In this document: piece after piece, positions 36,805 through 47,269 of the stretch
Position numbering within the stretch: position 1 is the stretch's first letter
Layout: each line of letters starts with the position of its first letter
Assembly (NCBI GenBank): GCA_027943335.1
Contig: BSBK01002799.1
Location: 329,001-393,000 of the forward strand
Direction of reading: 5' to 3'
Origin: Chamaecyparis obtusa
Taxonomy: Eukaryota; Streptophyta; Pinopsida; Cupressales; Cupressaceae
DNA length: 64,000 nt
Made by a program: the position numbers and the translations under genes
Notes under the pieces: model-generated
Seen by the model: only the letters and a program-made list of their open reading frames with translations
The model's database searches: none
What the model was told of the DNA's origin: nothing

Positions 36805-38514
36805 CCCCCCCTTAAGCGTAGCTCAAGAGGGAAGCTAACCTAGCACAGCTATGAAAGCAAAAAATGGGTCCCGACAACAAGGCCTGATCAGGTACCCAGA
36901 ACAAGAAATAAACTAGATGAAGGAAACAATGCCTCCAATCTAGGGAATGTCCCAGAGAAAGGAACAAGAAAGAGCATGAAGCATCTCTGAAGCATAAAGC
37001 TGCAAACACTATCAGAAGTAACTGCTGGAACCCCCACTGAAATAGTGCATGATCAGGTAGAGAAGACAAAGTCTGAAGAGCTGATCAATTGAAGAGGTGA
37101 CCTCCAAAATAGGAATGAATGAGTGTCTATATAGTAGATGAACCATCTCACCGAAATGCATAGGTGCCTAGCTATTGCATCCGCCTAGTACATAGGAACA
37201 AGAACTGAATACGTAGATCACTCAACCAAACCAAGGAAGTAATAGAACCAATAGGTGAAGCCCCCCCATAATGTTGAATAAGGAGAGGGGTGACAGGAAC
37301 ACTGAAATGCAATGCCAGAAACATCTGCAAGAAGAAGAATCAGGAACACCAACAGTGCAATAGAAGTACAAGCACAGGATAAAGGGCAGTGTCATAGACA
37401 CATAGCATGGGCTAATGTCATGGAAGGTACACTCACTTGACAAAGGTGGATGAGCACAAAAGGAAAAACATCATAACCCCCCATGGCACTTTATAACTGA
37501 GTGCGAGTACAATCAAACACAAGGTGCTCAAAATCCCAGATATGCAGAAGTAGGCACTTTATCTCAATGCATTTATAGAAAAAAGAATGCAACAGAAGAG
37601 AAGCATACAATGCTCAGAAGTCAGAAAGAAGAGTGAGCCAGAAGAATAGAAGAAGAGATCCCAGGACCTGTAGAACCCAAGTAATCCGCTAGAGTGTGAA
37701 AGAGAAAAACCTGGAGGAGAAAGAACTTGGAGAAAAATCTGGATAAAAGACCCCTGTAACTGAATAACTCATAGAACCAGCTTTCCAACAATATCTCATT
37801 TGCCAAAAGAAAAGTCCAGATGAGCAAGATATGGCTCTCGAAAGGCAAAAATAGACATCAGACTTTGACAGAAAAAAATGCCACCAAAATGGAAAAATTA
37901 GAAAATCAAACCTCTACCATTGGATCGGGCTCGGAAAGAGCTTTTCGACGATATAAAGAAGTTGAAAATCTAATACCATATACTCAAGATATGAGCAAAA
38001 AACCACAAGCCGGTCCAAAGAACAAAAAAAGCCAAAAAACACATGCAAAGTACCTTGGGATGCATGCCAAAATTTTTTTCCTTGGTAAATGTGCTGAAAA
38101 ACTTAAAAATGACGCATCAGGAATCATGCCAAATTTTTTTTTGTCTCGGGATGCGCGCTAGGAAAAAGTTGCCTCGGGATGCGTTCAAAAAATTACAGTA
38201 TCGAGAAATAGACCAATTTTTTTGCCTCGGGATGCATGCCAAAAATAAAAAATACCACCTCAGGATGCGTGCCAGATCCGTACGGCTATGGGCCCAAATT
38301 TTTTTACCTCAAATTGCAAAGTAGTCCAAAATGGACAAATTTTATATGGATTCTAGGGTTTTTGGGTGCTCTGAGCGCAACTGTGATGTCCGTTTGAGCC
38401 CAAAATGACTAGAAACAAAGGTCCCCCCTAAATCCACATAAAAAGCTTTTGAAAAATATAGAAAACCTCCTGCTTCTGAAGCACTTCAACAAAACATAAA
38501 CATCGAGCAACAAG
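36805..38514 (-). other. T1 non-coding interior
   Basis: Short open frames occur on both strands but none is longer than about 115 codons and none shows a domain. A GC-richer block at about 38050-38290 consists of a degenerate repeat; the rest shows no further structure. Confidence 0.6.
38048..38285. repeat. Degenerate CTCGGGATGC repeat in T1
   Basis: At least five irregularly spaced units of the form (C)CTCGGGATGC(A/G)TGCCAAAA occur: near 38050, 38143, 38171, 38225 and 38256, with a weaker one near 38108. Spacing of 27-95 bp is too uneven for a simple satellite. Confidence 0.6.
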
Positions 38515-38529
38515 ATGGCTCTGATACCA
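38515..38529 (-). other. T1 primer-binding site
   Basis: On the minus strand TGGTATCAGAGCCAT starts immediately after the 5' LTR end. It is the canonical initiator-Met primer motif of copia-type elements. Confidence 0.9.
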
Positions 38530-38902
38530 TGTTAGATTAGGTGAAAGACTAATCTCCCAAGAACACCTGCATGCATAACCCTGTCACATGGAAGAAGAAA
38601 AGAACAGAAGCAAGAAAAATCTATGGATGCCAAAAAGCCAGAGACATCTTATGGACATGTAAAGAGCAATTGTATTCCAAGATTGTCTGAAAAGAATGTA
38701 CAAAGGGTTCAACCATATAGGTGAACAATAAAATCCTATAGCTATAAAGCAAAAAAAAAAAGCTAGGTTGCACATTATAATTAATAAATATATTAATTAT
38801 AATGTACCTAAAAGATAGCTTAAGTAAATAGAGTAATAAATGACTTAATTAATTAAACCAAAGTGATTTAATTAATAAGCATAAAGTATGATTACTCTAA
38901 CA
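38530..38902 (-). repeat. T1 5' LTR (373 bp)
   Basis: Same length and ends as the partner at 36432-36804, with a few substitutions. The hairpin repeat is at 38772-38805. Confidence 0.9.
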
Positions 38903-41900
38903 TGCTCTTCTAGTGGGACTTGTGTTTGTTGTTGTACTTCAGTCATATGAAGATCACCCATAGAAATTCCTTCATCACCTTCAAGTGAAATGTCAGTTGG
39001 AATATCAAAAGAGTTCTTTAGATTGACAGGTTTACCAAAGGTGAACATTTCTATGGGAACTTCCTGTTCACAAATTAATGGATCTTGAGTAATAGTGAAC
39101 TGAATAGGTGGTTCATTTAAAGTTGTTTGATTCTGAGGACATGTTTCTTCAAGAGTATTGAAGTCATACTGCTCCCAAAAATCTAAAGTCTCTTTGAAGA
39201 CTTTATTCTCATATCCATTGAGAATCTTGGCAACTCTGTAATTTGTATCCAGATTCATAGATGCTGCTTCTAATAGAAGCTTTACTCTCTTGTCACTTAG
39301 ACTAGGTCTAGCTTTTTCCAGTGCTTCTCTATTAATCTTTGAGTTTATTTCTAGATTGGTTCTCCATTTAATTTGAAGCTTATTATTTAACTCAAGAGGA
39401 AACTTGCCCCTATAATCCCTAGAAGTTTTTATGAAATCTAGTAGACTTTCAACAAGATCCTTTTCAATTTCCCATTTGTCCTCCTTAGCTAAGAAACTAT
39501 ACCATTTGGCTGCATTATCTATTTCTCCAAAATTTGTAACTTTAGCTACAATATCATTGACAGTCATTGTGCGAGCTTTCCCTTTTTCTAGAGAAACTAA
39601 AAGTGTTGGATTGGCTGGTTCATCACTAATGTCAACAATGACTGGTTTCTCCACTCTGAGTACACCTTTTCCTTTCCCAGTGTTAGGAATTGGTGGAACT
39701 GTAGATCTTTGGTGTGATTCCTCTACTTGTTATTGAGTCTGGAGAAGTTTGGTCTAGGTAGACACACTTTCTTGATGAACCTTATCTACCTCTCCAATAA
39801 GCACTTTTCCGATCCTCCTTTTTGTTAAAAAATTTTGTTCATGAAGATCGGCTTGCTGAGTAGCTTCCTCCAAAGTGAGGTGATTCTACACTTCCAATGG
39901 AGCGCGTATTCAAAGATCTTTTTCCTTATCCATTAAGGCTTCCCACCTGGCTTCAAGTATCTCATATAGGTCTTTTGATACAGTCTTCTGAATCTCAGAA
40001 GGAGAAAGATTAAACTTGTACATGCAGTGAGCTAAGATTTCTTCAATCTATCTTCTATCTTCATCATTTCTTAATTTATATCTTCTTGCTACTTGTCCTA
40101 GCCCTCCTATATTCTTTATTCCTTCTAAAAATTCATTAATATTTTTCCTTTTCGGTCTTACTTCAAGTTCCTTCACCGGTTTACTTAGACCCTTCTTTCT
40201 TTTGATTAAAGGAATTGTGTCCTCACACTCAATTTCTTTAGCTTCTTCTTCTTGTGTGATTGCCATTGGTTGAGCTTTCTTCTTTTGTGCTCTAGCTGGT
40301 GCAGTCATCGGTTTCTTCTTCGGTGTAGGGGTTCTTTTCTCTTAAACATTCTTGATTGGTTCCCCATTTAGATTTTTCTCTATTTCCTCATATGTTCCAA
40401 ACCATTGAGCAGAGAGATCTAGGTGTGATTTCTATAGGGCCTCTACATATGCCTTTGCAGTGTATGCGGTGATCTCATAACCAAGCTTTGATACATACTC
40501 ATTTCTTGGTTTTACTAGTTGAATAATGCAAAAATCAGTTGATACCAAAAATCATACCTCTTTTTTGTACAGGTCGACAATAGTTGATTAGCCATATCAC
40601 TAATTTGTATCATGACCAGTCGATCTATTGGCCATGTCACTTTTCCTATTCTAGGGAAGAAATTAGAATAGTAGAAACAGAGACATATCAAAAGTGTGCC
40701 AAATTTTAGTGATTTCTTTTTGACGATGCCTGGCTTCTTCATAGTCTCAAAAATATGTCCTCTTAGCATTCCACACATATCATACTATGTATTATCATGT
40801 ATTATTCGGTGAGCCACATGTATGCCTCCTCCCGATATGATGTTTAAGTTACTGGATTGATATATTTTGTAACCTATTATAGTAGATGCAATCTAAACTA
40901 TTGGATCTTCAATATCAATTACGGTCATCAACCGTTTGTCAGATTTTGATTTAGTTAGTTTGGCCATCACTGCATTTGATATGGTTCTCAGGGTTAGGGC
41001 TTCCCCTTGATTAATGAACTAGGTTACCCTATGAAGATCATCTTTTGTGATTGGAGTGCAAACTCCTTTCGTGAGCTAGAATCTTGGTTTGTGCACTCGA
41101 CTAACCACCATTCGAATCCATTCTTGTCTAAAGATGGTTGGATAAGAGATTCCATTGATAATCCTGGATGATAATAGCTTTCCGTAACCATTAGGATAAT
41201 TTCCCTCTTTGCATATCGAGCGATACTTGCTTTGTATGTACGTCTCACCCAATTCTTCTTATTTTGCATGTATGAATGTCGTTACATCTTTTGTCAAGAG
41301 TAATCCATTAGGCACCGAGGAGAGCGCACCAACCATGTTGTTCTCCCTATTCTAATTTGGCACAATATCATACGGAGGATGATCAAATTGTTTTGTTGGA
41401 GTCAGCTTTGTGATGTAAGATGAAGATGCCATTGCTCTCAATCGGTTAGTAGAGAGATGATTGATCATTTTCTCAGATAATCTCTCTTGATGATCAATCG
41501 CAAGAATATTACTCAAGTAGAAAATAGATAGACACAAAATCGAATGGTAAAAGTAAATGAGTAATACTTCTTTGCCTTTTATAAGATTAGGTCATATCAT
41601 TAATTACCAAATGGTAACTATTGTTAAATGACTACAACATTAAATATCTTACCTAACCTTTGTTTCTGCTTTTGCTAACTGGTACTCTGACTTTTTTTGA
41701 TTAGGCATGCCCCAGTTGATCACCTCATACCTTTTTAGTCTAACCTATAGACTAAGTGAGATAGAAACTCACTAGTCCTACCAGGAATGGTAGTTGCACT
41801 ACCAGTTCCCCCTAAGCCCTTTCGACTTAGTTTGTTGAGGAGATATCACCTTCCGCAGATGATGATTTTTCCTTTATCTTTTCCTCAGTAGAGCTTTTTG

Positions 41901-41997
41901 ATTCCTTTTTGAACCAAATTTTTCTGACTATTTTTTGAGTCTTTTATTCCTTATTGATCTTTTCTTTTGAGGATGAGATCTTCTCCATTGGTTTGAC

Positions 41998-43140
41998 TCA
42001 TTCTTTTCTTTTGAGAGATGACCGGTTCCTGCAATTCTTGGCTGTGTGTCCAACTTTGTTGTAGTGATAGAAAACTATATCAGTTATCTTCCATGAGAAA
42101 ATGTTACTATGTATCCCATAGTTTGCATAATTGGTTGTGTTTAGTATCTCATTTTTCTTAGTGAATACTGGTCTCGGGGATCTGAATACCATTGTCGTGG
42201 ATCTGCATTCTTCAGCCTTGTGTCCAAACTTGTTGCATGCATAATAGTAGCCCTTGAAGCTTCCCTTGCTTCCTTTGGTCACTGATGTGGGATTGGACCA
42301 GTATTTATTGGTCTTGTGCCCATATTTGCAATAGTTCTTGTAGTAGCTGTTGTTTTACTTTTCCATTGCATTACTGCAGTTATTTGTTCTTTGACCCGGT
42401 TTCCTACAATGATTGTAAGAGGTGTTAGAGGTCTTCTTATCTTTTTGTGCCAATAAATTCTTCTTGTTTTGCTTGATTTTTTTTTCTCCAGAAGTCTCAC
42501 TAGTCTCTCTGGTGTCATTACCGGTGAATCCAAGACCAATGTGATCTTTGTGCTTGGAGTTTCTCATCAAGTTTGACTGAGATTTCATTGTATCTTCTTA
42601 GGGTTTCATTCCTTTCTTCAAGAACTTTCTTTTGTTCTCTGAGTTGATACACCTCAATCATCAGTCTCTTGCATGCATCATCCCTATCCTGCCATGCCTT
42701 GTGCATATTGGCATTTTCTTGGGTGATAATTAACACATCTTCTTGGAGTTACAAAATGATGAGTTCATTTTCCCTTACAACTTCCTCTGCCTGATTTCTT
42801 TCTTTTTCAGAGGTTGTTAAAGACTTGACTGCTATGTTTTTTTCATCTTTAGTTTTCTTTTTCTTTTTGATCAATTCAGTCATCCTCAGGGTGTTCTCTT
42901 CTTGCTCCCTTTTGAAATTAGCAATCTGATCTATTTGGATCTTGTTCTTTTCCATAATTTTAGAGACTGCTTCTTCAACTTCATTAGATCCTCTTAGACC
43001 AGAGAGATCATCAATAGTTTCATTGCTCTCACTGAGCTATATAGCTAGCTCCTTTCTTTTCGCAAGGGATCTCCTCTGTCTATTCTCTAGAGAGGCAATG
43101 ATGTTGTTGGCTTCTTCCAGTTGTTTCTAATACTGGTAAC
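41998..43140 (-). pseudogene. N1 ORF1: coiled-coil and zinc-knuckle protein
   Basis: Reading 5' to 3' on the minus strand, a long heptad-rich, charged region (about 43130-42570; for example RKELAI, SLTTSEKERNQAEEVV, YQLREQKKVLEERNETL) predicts a coiled coil. It leads into IGLGFTGNDTRETS near 42555-42515. Then come about four CCHC-type knuckles, most missing one ligand: HCRKPGQRTNNC, YCKYGHKTNK, ACNKFGHKAEEC and YNKVGHTAKNC (42420-42020). The coil, GLGFT and knuckle parts recall the C-terminal half of some plant copia Gag proteins, but the usual Gag core is not seen. Frameshifts and stops are present. Likely RNA- or particle-binding by inference. Confidence 0.65.
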
Positions 43141-43185
43141 CCTCCATGATCTTTCTCTCAAGTAGTTAAGCTTTATATATGAGAT

Positions 43186-43203
43186 CCTAGGCTCTAATAC
43201 AAA
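43186..43203 (-). other. N1 primer-binding site
   Basis: Minus strand TTTGTATTAGAGCCTAGG next to the 5' LTR, a decayed form of TTGGTATCAGAGCC. This links N1 to elements primed by initiator-Met tRNA. Confidence 0.7.
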
Positions 43204-43204
43204 T

Positions 43205-44273
43205 TGTTATTCCTAACCGATTATTGAGAGGGGGGTGAATTAGTAAATTCTATTTCATATTGTACCTTTAAAACTTTAGCAGATAATATACTTTGAAGGT
43301 AAACAATTGATACATAAATATAAAGTTACATGCACAGATCAACACCAAATTTGTACATGGAAGCCCTTGGTTAGAAGGAAAAAACCATGGTGAGGTAGAG
43401 CTCACAACTTCACTACTGTAGAATGAAGGTGCCCTGTTAGGATCTTACAAAGCACTGGTCAAGGTGCTACCCGGTTAAGGGATTTTACAAGAGATCTGTT
43501 AAGATCAGAACCCTATTAGGAGTTGCCTAGTTATAGGAATTTGAACATCAACAAAGATGTTACCATGTTAGGGGATTTATACAATGAATCAATTAGGTCC
43601 ACCCTGATAAAGGGATTTTAATTTTCTTCCACTCTCTATAAAATCAATGATCTATAATGACACAGATTGTCTGATTAGATCCTACCTATTGATCCTTCTC
43701 ATATTTGTCTTGCTGTTGATCTCTATTCTTTTTCACTTAAGCAACTGTAGCACCTTTCTCAAAAGATATTTCTCCTCTCCTCTATGCAATCACCAATAAT
43801 CAAAAACTCATCTTGCACCCTATGTCCTATATTTATTCTGACTCATAGAATCACCAGGGTGTAAAATCAACCATAAATCAAGCAACACATAAAATCTATG
43901 CAATCTGATCTGGAGTTTACCTTGAGCTCATCTATAGAACTAAAGCTAACTCCTATAAAAAAGATAACTCCACTCCTGAGCGGTGGATGTCCCGTATAGT
44001 ATGGTTTTAACTCAAACTGCTCTGTAGAATCTAGTTCAAATTTCTATGCTATTGAGACTGATGTAATCTTATGATAGTAGACCGGTATAAACTTATATTT
44101 AGTTAACCGATGGTCAACCAGTGTATTTCCTTTACCTAATTTACCAGTGTCTACTAGTGTATACACAATCTTCCTAGTCTACCAGTGTCTTGTAAGTAAT
44201 GTGAGTGACTGGTGAACCTTTATCAGTGAATGGTGTTGGTTATATACACTAATGACAACTAATATTTCTAACA
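43205..44273 (-). repeat. N1 5' LTR
   Basis: Plus-strand ends are TGTTATTCCTAACC and ATATTTCTAACA. It aligns over its whole length with 34071-35153 at visibly high identity, although substitutions are frequent compared with the G2 or T1 pairs. Confidence 0.85.
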
Positions 44274-45219
44274 TTAAATGCATGGTAAATCATTTTCTTA
44301 TGGATTCAAAGAGAATTTTGGAGATGTATCTAGAAGGAAAAATAATGAGAACATAATGATGGAAGGATTTGATGAATCTGACCTAAACGTAAGATCTACA
44401 AAAAAGATTAATTAGAAAAAAGATTAATCTACCTGGTCAAGGAGGTATAAGGATGACCTAATTGTAAGGTTACAAAATGTGTGGAAGAGGTTGATGTTAT
44501 TGACTGATGAGTCTAAGCATAAGGCTAAGGTGAATATTTGAAGAGCTGAACAAAGTTGTGGTGATTTCTTGAAGAGAATTTTGAGCAGATTAGGGATGGA
44601 GATGGAAAACAAGGTTAGTCAGTAAATCATCATGTGAGTGAATTGGATCTATATTTTCAAAGTGATTTGTATATTTTTAGATTAGAACCTATTGTTACTT
44701 TCTAACCATTGTATCAGTCTAAATCCTTTAAGCAAGATTGACCTAACAGTCATTGCGTAAACCCTTTAATCAAGGTGACATTTTGATGGAATTTTCTTAA
44801 GCCCTCTAACAAGGCCACTCTTAATAGGTTGATTAAATCCTTTAACTTGGTTACATCTAGTAGTGTGTATTGTAAACCTTTAACCGAGTTGGCTTCTCAC
44901 AAAGCTCACTTCAGAAGAGTGAAAATTAGTAGCATGTTACAAGCAGTTTTTCCCAAATTGGGTTTCCACTATAAATCTTGGTGTTATACTTGTGTGAATG
45001 TTATTTGATGTGAATGTTGTTGAAAGTTTTATATTCTGCAAGTTAATTAATTTTGGATAGTTGACTGCATGTTTTATGTTATTGATACATGCTATAGAGA
45101 CTGAGTTGAAAAATAATTAGATCTGAGTTTGTTGAAAAACTAGAAAGTTGAATTGGTACATCTAGACTTGAGGATAATCAATTCACCCCCCTCTCAGTTA
45201 TTCTAAAATCATTCTAACA
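44274..45219 (+). repeat. C2 3' LTR, right part (after N1)
   Basis: From about 44594 it aligns with the 5' LTR remnant at 25363-25988, including CCTTTAATCAAGG-type motifs at 44720-44890. It ends AAATCATTCTAACA at 45219. Confidence 0.8.
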
Positions 45220-46373
45220 CTTGTCTTCTATGTGCTATGATTAGTGTCCTAATATCCATTGGGCATAAAGTCATATATGAGAAAAAAAGGATTTGAACCT
45301 TCCTACAACTAATCAAAATCTACCATTTCACTAAGAAATAATCATGCTCATGCACTTCTTAGAAAGATAAAAAAATTCTTACTCTACTATGTAAAAAATC
45401 TAAAAATGAAAATATCAAACAAATCCATTTACTAGCTTGTTGAAATAAGTACCTTTCCTCACAATTTTTTTGTTCCTTGAATGCACTTGAATAATCAGGC
45501 AGTGAAGTAATAATGGAAAGCATATGACAACTTGTTGGAAAACCATCCCAATGTTGAGAATATTGAATCTATCATTCATTAGCACTTTCTTACCTTTAGC
45601 AAATGCTAACCTTCTCCTCTTCTTGACACTCATCCTCATGTTTTGGAGTAAACATTAGTGGGGGCAACCTAAAAAATTATTGTAGAGATAGATTCCTTAT
45701 AGGGAACCCACTTGATAGCATTGGATCTAAGCAATCAACTTTGAACGTTTTGTGATGCTTTGCAATGATGGTATCAAATTGATTTGAAAATAACTCCTCT
45801 TTTTATTATGAAGATATAATCTCCACCTCTTCATGATGTTTGTGAACCACTTCCTTGAAAGCTACTGGTATGTAGTGAATCTACACATTTTGTTGCAACT
45901 CAAGATTCATGAGACTCTTTTTGTTATGCTACAATAATATGCATGGGCTAAGAAGAAACCCTATGCGTATCAATGTGTTCTTTCTCAAGCTACAACAACT
46001 AACTTTTATCTTCTTTTCTTCCTTGTAGCAGGTCCTTTGATATTTTAAAAGGCTCAAAATCTAGTATTTGTTCCTCAAGGATATGAACATTCCTATTCTC
46101 TTCTTCATCCACAAAAGAGGGAAGCTCTTCAAATAAGAGGGTTAGATCATCTTCTTTTTGTTTATTCTTCATTTTTTGGGAGGGATAAATAGATACAACC
46201 TTATCAATATCCCCCTACATCTTTTTTGTTTCTTTATTTGGTTTCTCTAGCTTAGGCCGATGTGAAAGCTTATGAAAAGTAGATTGCAGCTTCTCCCATG
46301 GAAGCTTTGTCTCTTCTCCACTCACCCAAAATTACATGTGTTGGCATAACTAATAATGTGATGGTACATTTTT
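45220..46373 (-). other. Unassigned 1.15 kb with a decayed coding trace
   Basis: The right side (about 46330-46010, minus strand) reads for roughly 110 codons with a single stop: KLPWEKLQSTFHKLSHRPK, then DDLTLLFEELPSFVDEEEN and LDFEPFKISKDLL. I recognise no family. A 74-codon frame at 45639-45415 is basic and unremarkable. This may be pre-existing sequence hit by C2 and N2, or the worn interior of another element. Confidence 0.3.
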
Positions 46374-47258
46374 TGTATTAATAATGGAAAGTTGAGTATT
46401 GAGAGGGGAGGGGTGAATCAGTACTCTAAAATTTTTTATCAACCTTTTCTTCACTTGATTTGTATTACTGTCATATATTTTGATCATTTACCAAAATGAA
46501 AACTTTGTATGTAACATCATAAAACATAGAAATCAAAACATGAAATAATAACTCATAACACAATGATTTTTGGTCTCGCAAAAACCCTTGGTTAGAGGGA
46601 AAAAATACGGAAGGGATGCTACCCAAAATCCTTCACTACTACGGTAAAAAGGCTGTTGGGTTAGAGATACAATGTTTATCTACTTCTGATATTACCCTGT
46701 TATGAGTAAAAAAAGACTTATACATTCTACCTTGCTAAAGGATTTTACAAACTCTAATCTAAGAGATGTACTTTGTTAAAGGAGTAACAAAATAAGACCT
46801 ATTAGGGCCTACCCATAATGGGATTTTACAATTTTCAATACAACACAAATCAATACTAAATATGTCTCTAATAATGCATAGAAAAATGTTGTTTCCACCC
46901 AATGTTTTACCAAATGATCTCTCCTTGGAATCAGTAAAATATTTTTGCTCGGTGTCTAGATTTAATGTATCTACCATAATCTATTATGTTGTCCTGTGTT
47001 AATTGGTAACATGTTGTGCTATTTCTTAGTAACATGTGATCTTAGCTTAGTAACTACCATGTACTACTCAGTGCTTGTCTTGCTCTTCTCGGTGCATGTC
47101 TCTCATTTTCCTTTACCGAAATTGCCTCTTCCTTTACCGACTTCTTTGCTTTCTTTATCAATTGAGTCCTATGACTCCTTCTTCCATCAACTAACTTTAA
47201 CTCTCTAATATGACTTTGAAAAAACTAATGAAAACAAAATAATTCTTTAGGAGTATCA
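46374..47258 (-). repeat. N2 3' LTR (~885 bp)
   Basis: From the plus-strand start TGTATTAATAATGGAAAGTT it aligns with 52409 onward. It ends GGAGTATCA, so the minus strand starts TGATACTCC. The minus-strand polypurine tract AAAGGGGGAGAT lies immediately outside at 47259-47270. Confidence 0.8.
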
Positions 47259-47269
47259 ATCTCCCCCTT

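Larger units (their letters stand above)
36432..38902 (-). mobile_element. T1: 2.5-kb non-coding LTR element inserted in N1 ORF2
   Basis: Two 373-bp LTRs (36432-36804 and 38530-38902), each TGTTAGATTAGGTG to TTACTCTAACA on the plus strand, are flanked by the perfect duplication TGCTC (36427-36431 and 38903-38907). On the minus strand a near-perfect primer site, TGGTATCAGAGCCAT, abuts the LTR at 38529 and a purine tract, CTTAAGGGGGGG, abuts the other LTR at 36805-36816. The 1.7-kb interior has no recognisable domain. Size and content fit a TRIM/LARD-like non-autonomous element that depends on helper proteins. The LTRs look nearly identical, so the insertion is recent. Confidence 0.9.
35170..41432 (-). 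pseudogene. N1 ORF2: large protein of unknown function, split by T1
   Basis: No known family recognised. The likely start is the ATG at 41432-41430 (MASSSYITKLTPTK). In order: a degenerate N-terminal part; a hydrophobic stretch, FGTLLICLCFYYSNFF, near 40650-40700; WFGTYEEIEKNL near 40370-40410; a lysine-rich linker; NINEFLEGIKNIGGLG near 40100-40150. Then a 260-codon open stretch (39654-38903) with KWYSFLAKEDKWEIEKDL, and after T1 a Gln/Glu/Ser-rich segment (36426-36159). The C-terminal part around 36091-35855 reads TKVKDIQYKFVPDADIDEEE. Phase is kept across T1. Several stops and shifts exist. N2 has the same landmarks in the same order, so the protein was once under selection. Gag-, envelope- or accessory-like roles are all possible. 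Confidence 0.6.
34071..44273 (-). mobile_element. N1: LTR retroelement with two unusual ORFs and no pol
   Basis: Paired LTRs of about 1.07 kb (34071-35153 and 43205-44273) face a Met-type primer site and a polypurine tract on the minus strand. Flanks TTTAA and TTAAA differ by one base, fitting a 5-bp target duplication. The interior encodes, on the minus strand, a coiled-coil/zinc-knuckle protein and then a long protein of unknown function. No protease, RT, RNase H or integrase is recognisable. It sits in the C2 3' LTR and is itself split by T1. Removing T1 leaves an element of about 7.7 kb. Confidence 0.82.
25363..45219 (+). mobile_element. C2: Ty1/copia retrotransposon split by S1 and N1
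   Basis: In order: truncated 5' LTR (25363-25988), Met-type primer site, gag, protease, integrase, RT (split by S1), RNase H, a 3' region with purine tracts, and a 3' LTR (33494-34070 and 44274-45219, split by N1). The retained 5' LTR part aligns with about 44594-45219. Stops and frameshifts occur throughout. It is a sister of C1 and C3, with similar LTR ends and 3' purine boxes. Confidence 0.88.

Noticed and set aside
37820..38324. Plus-strand frames of 113 and 93 codons in T1
   Set aside because: They run through the degenerate CTCGGGATGC repeat, show no domain and lie opposite to the element's orientation.
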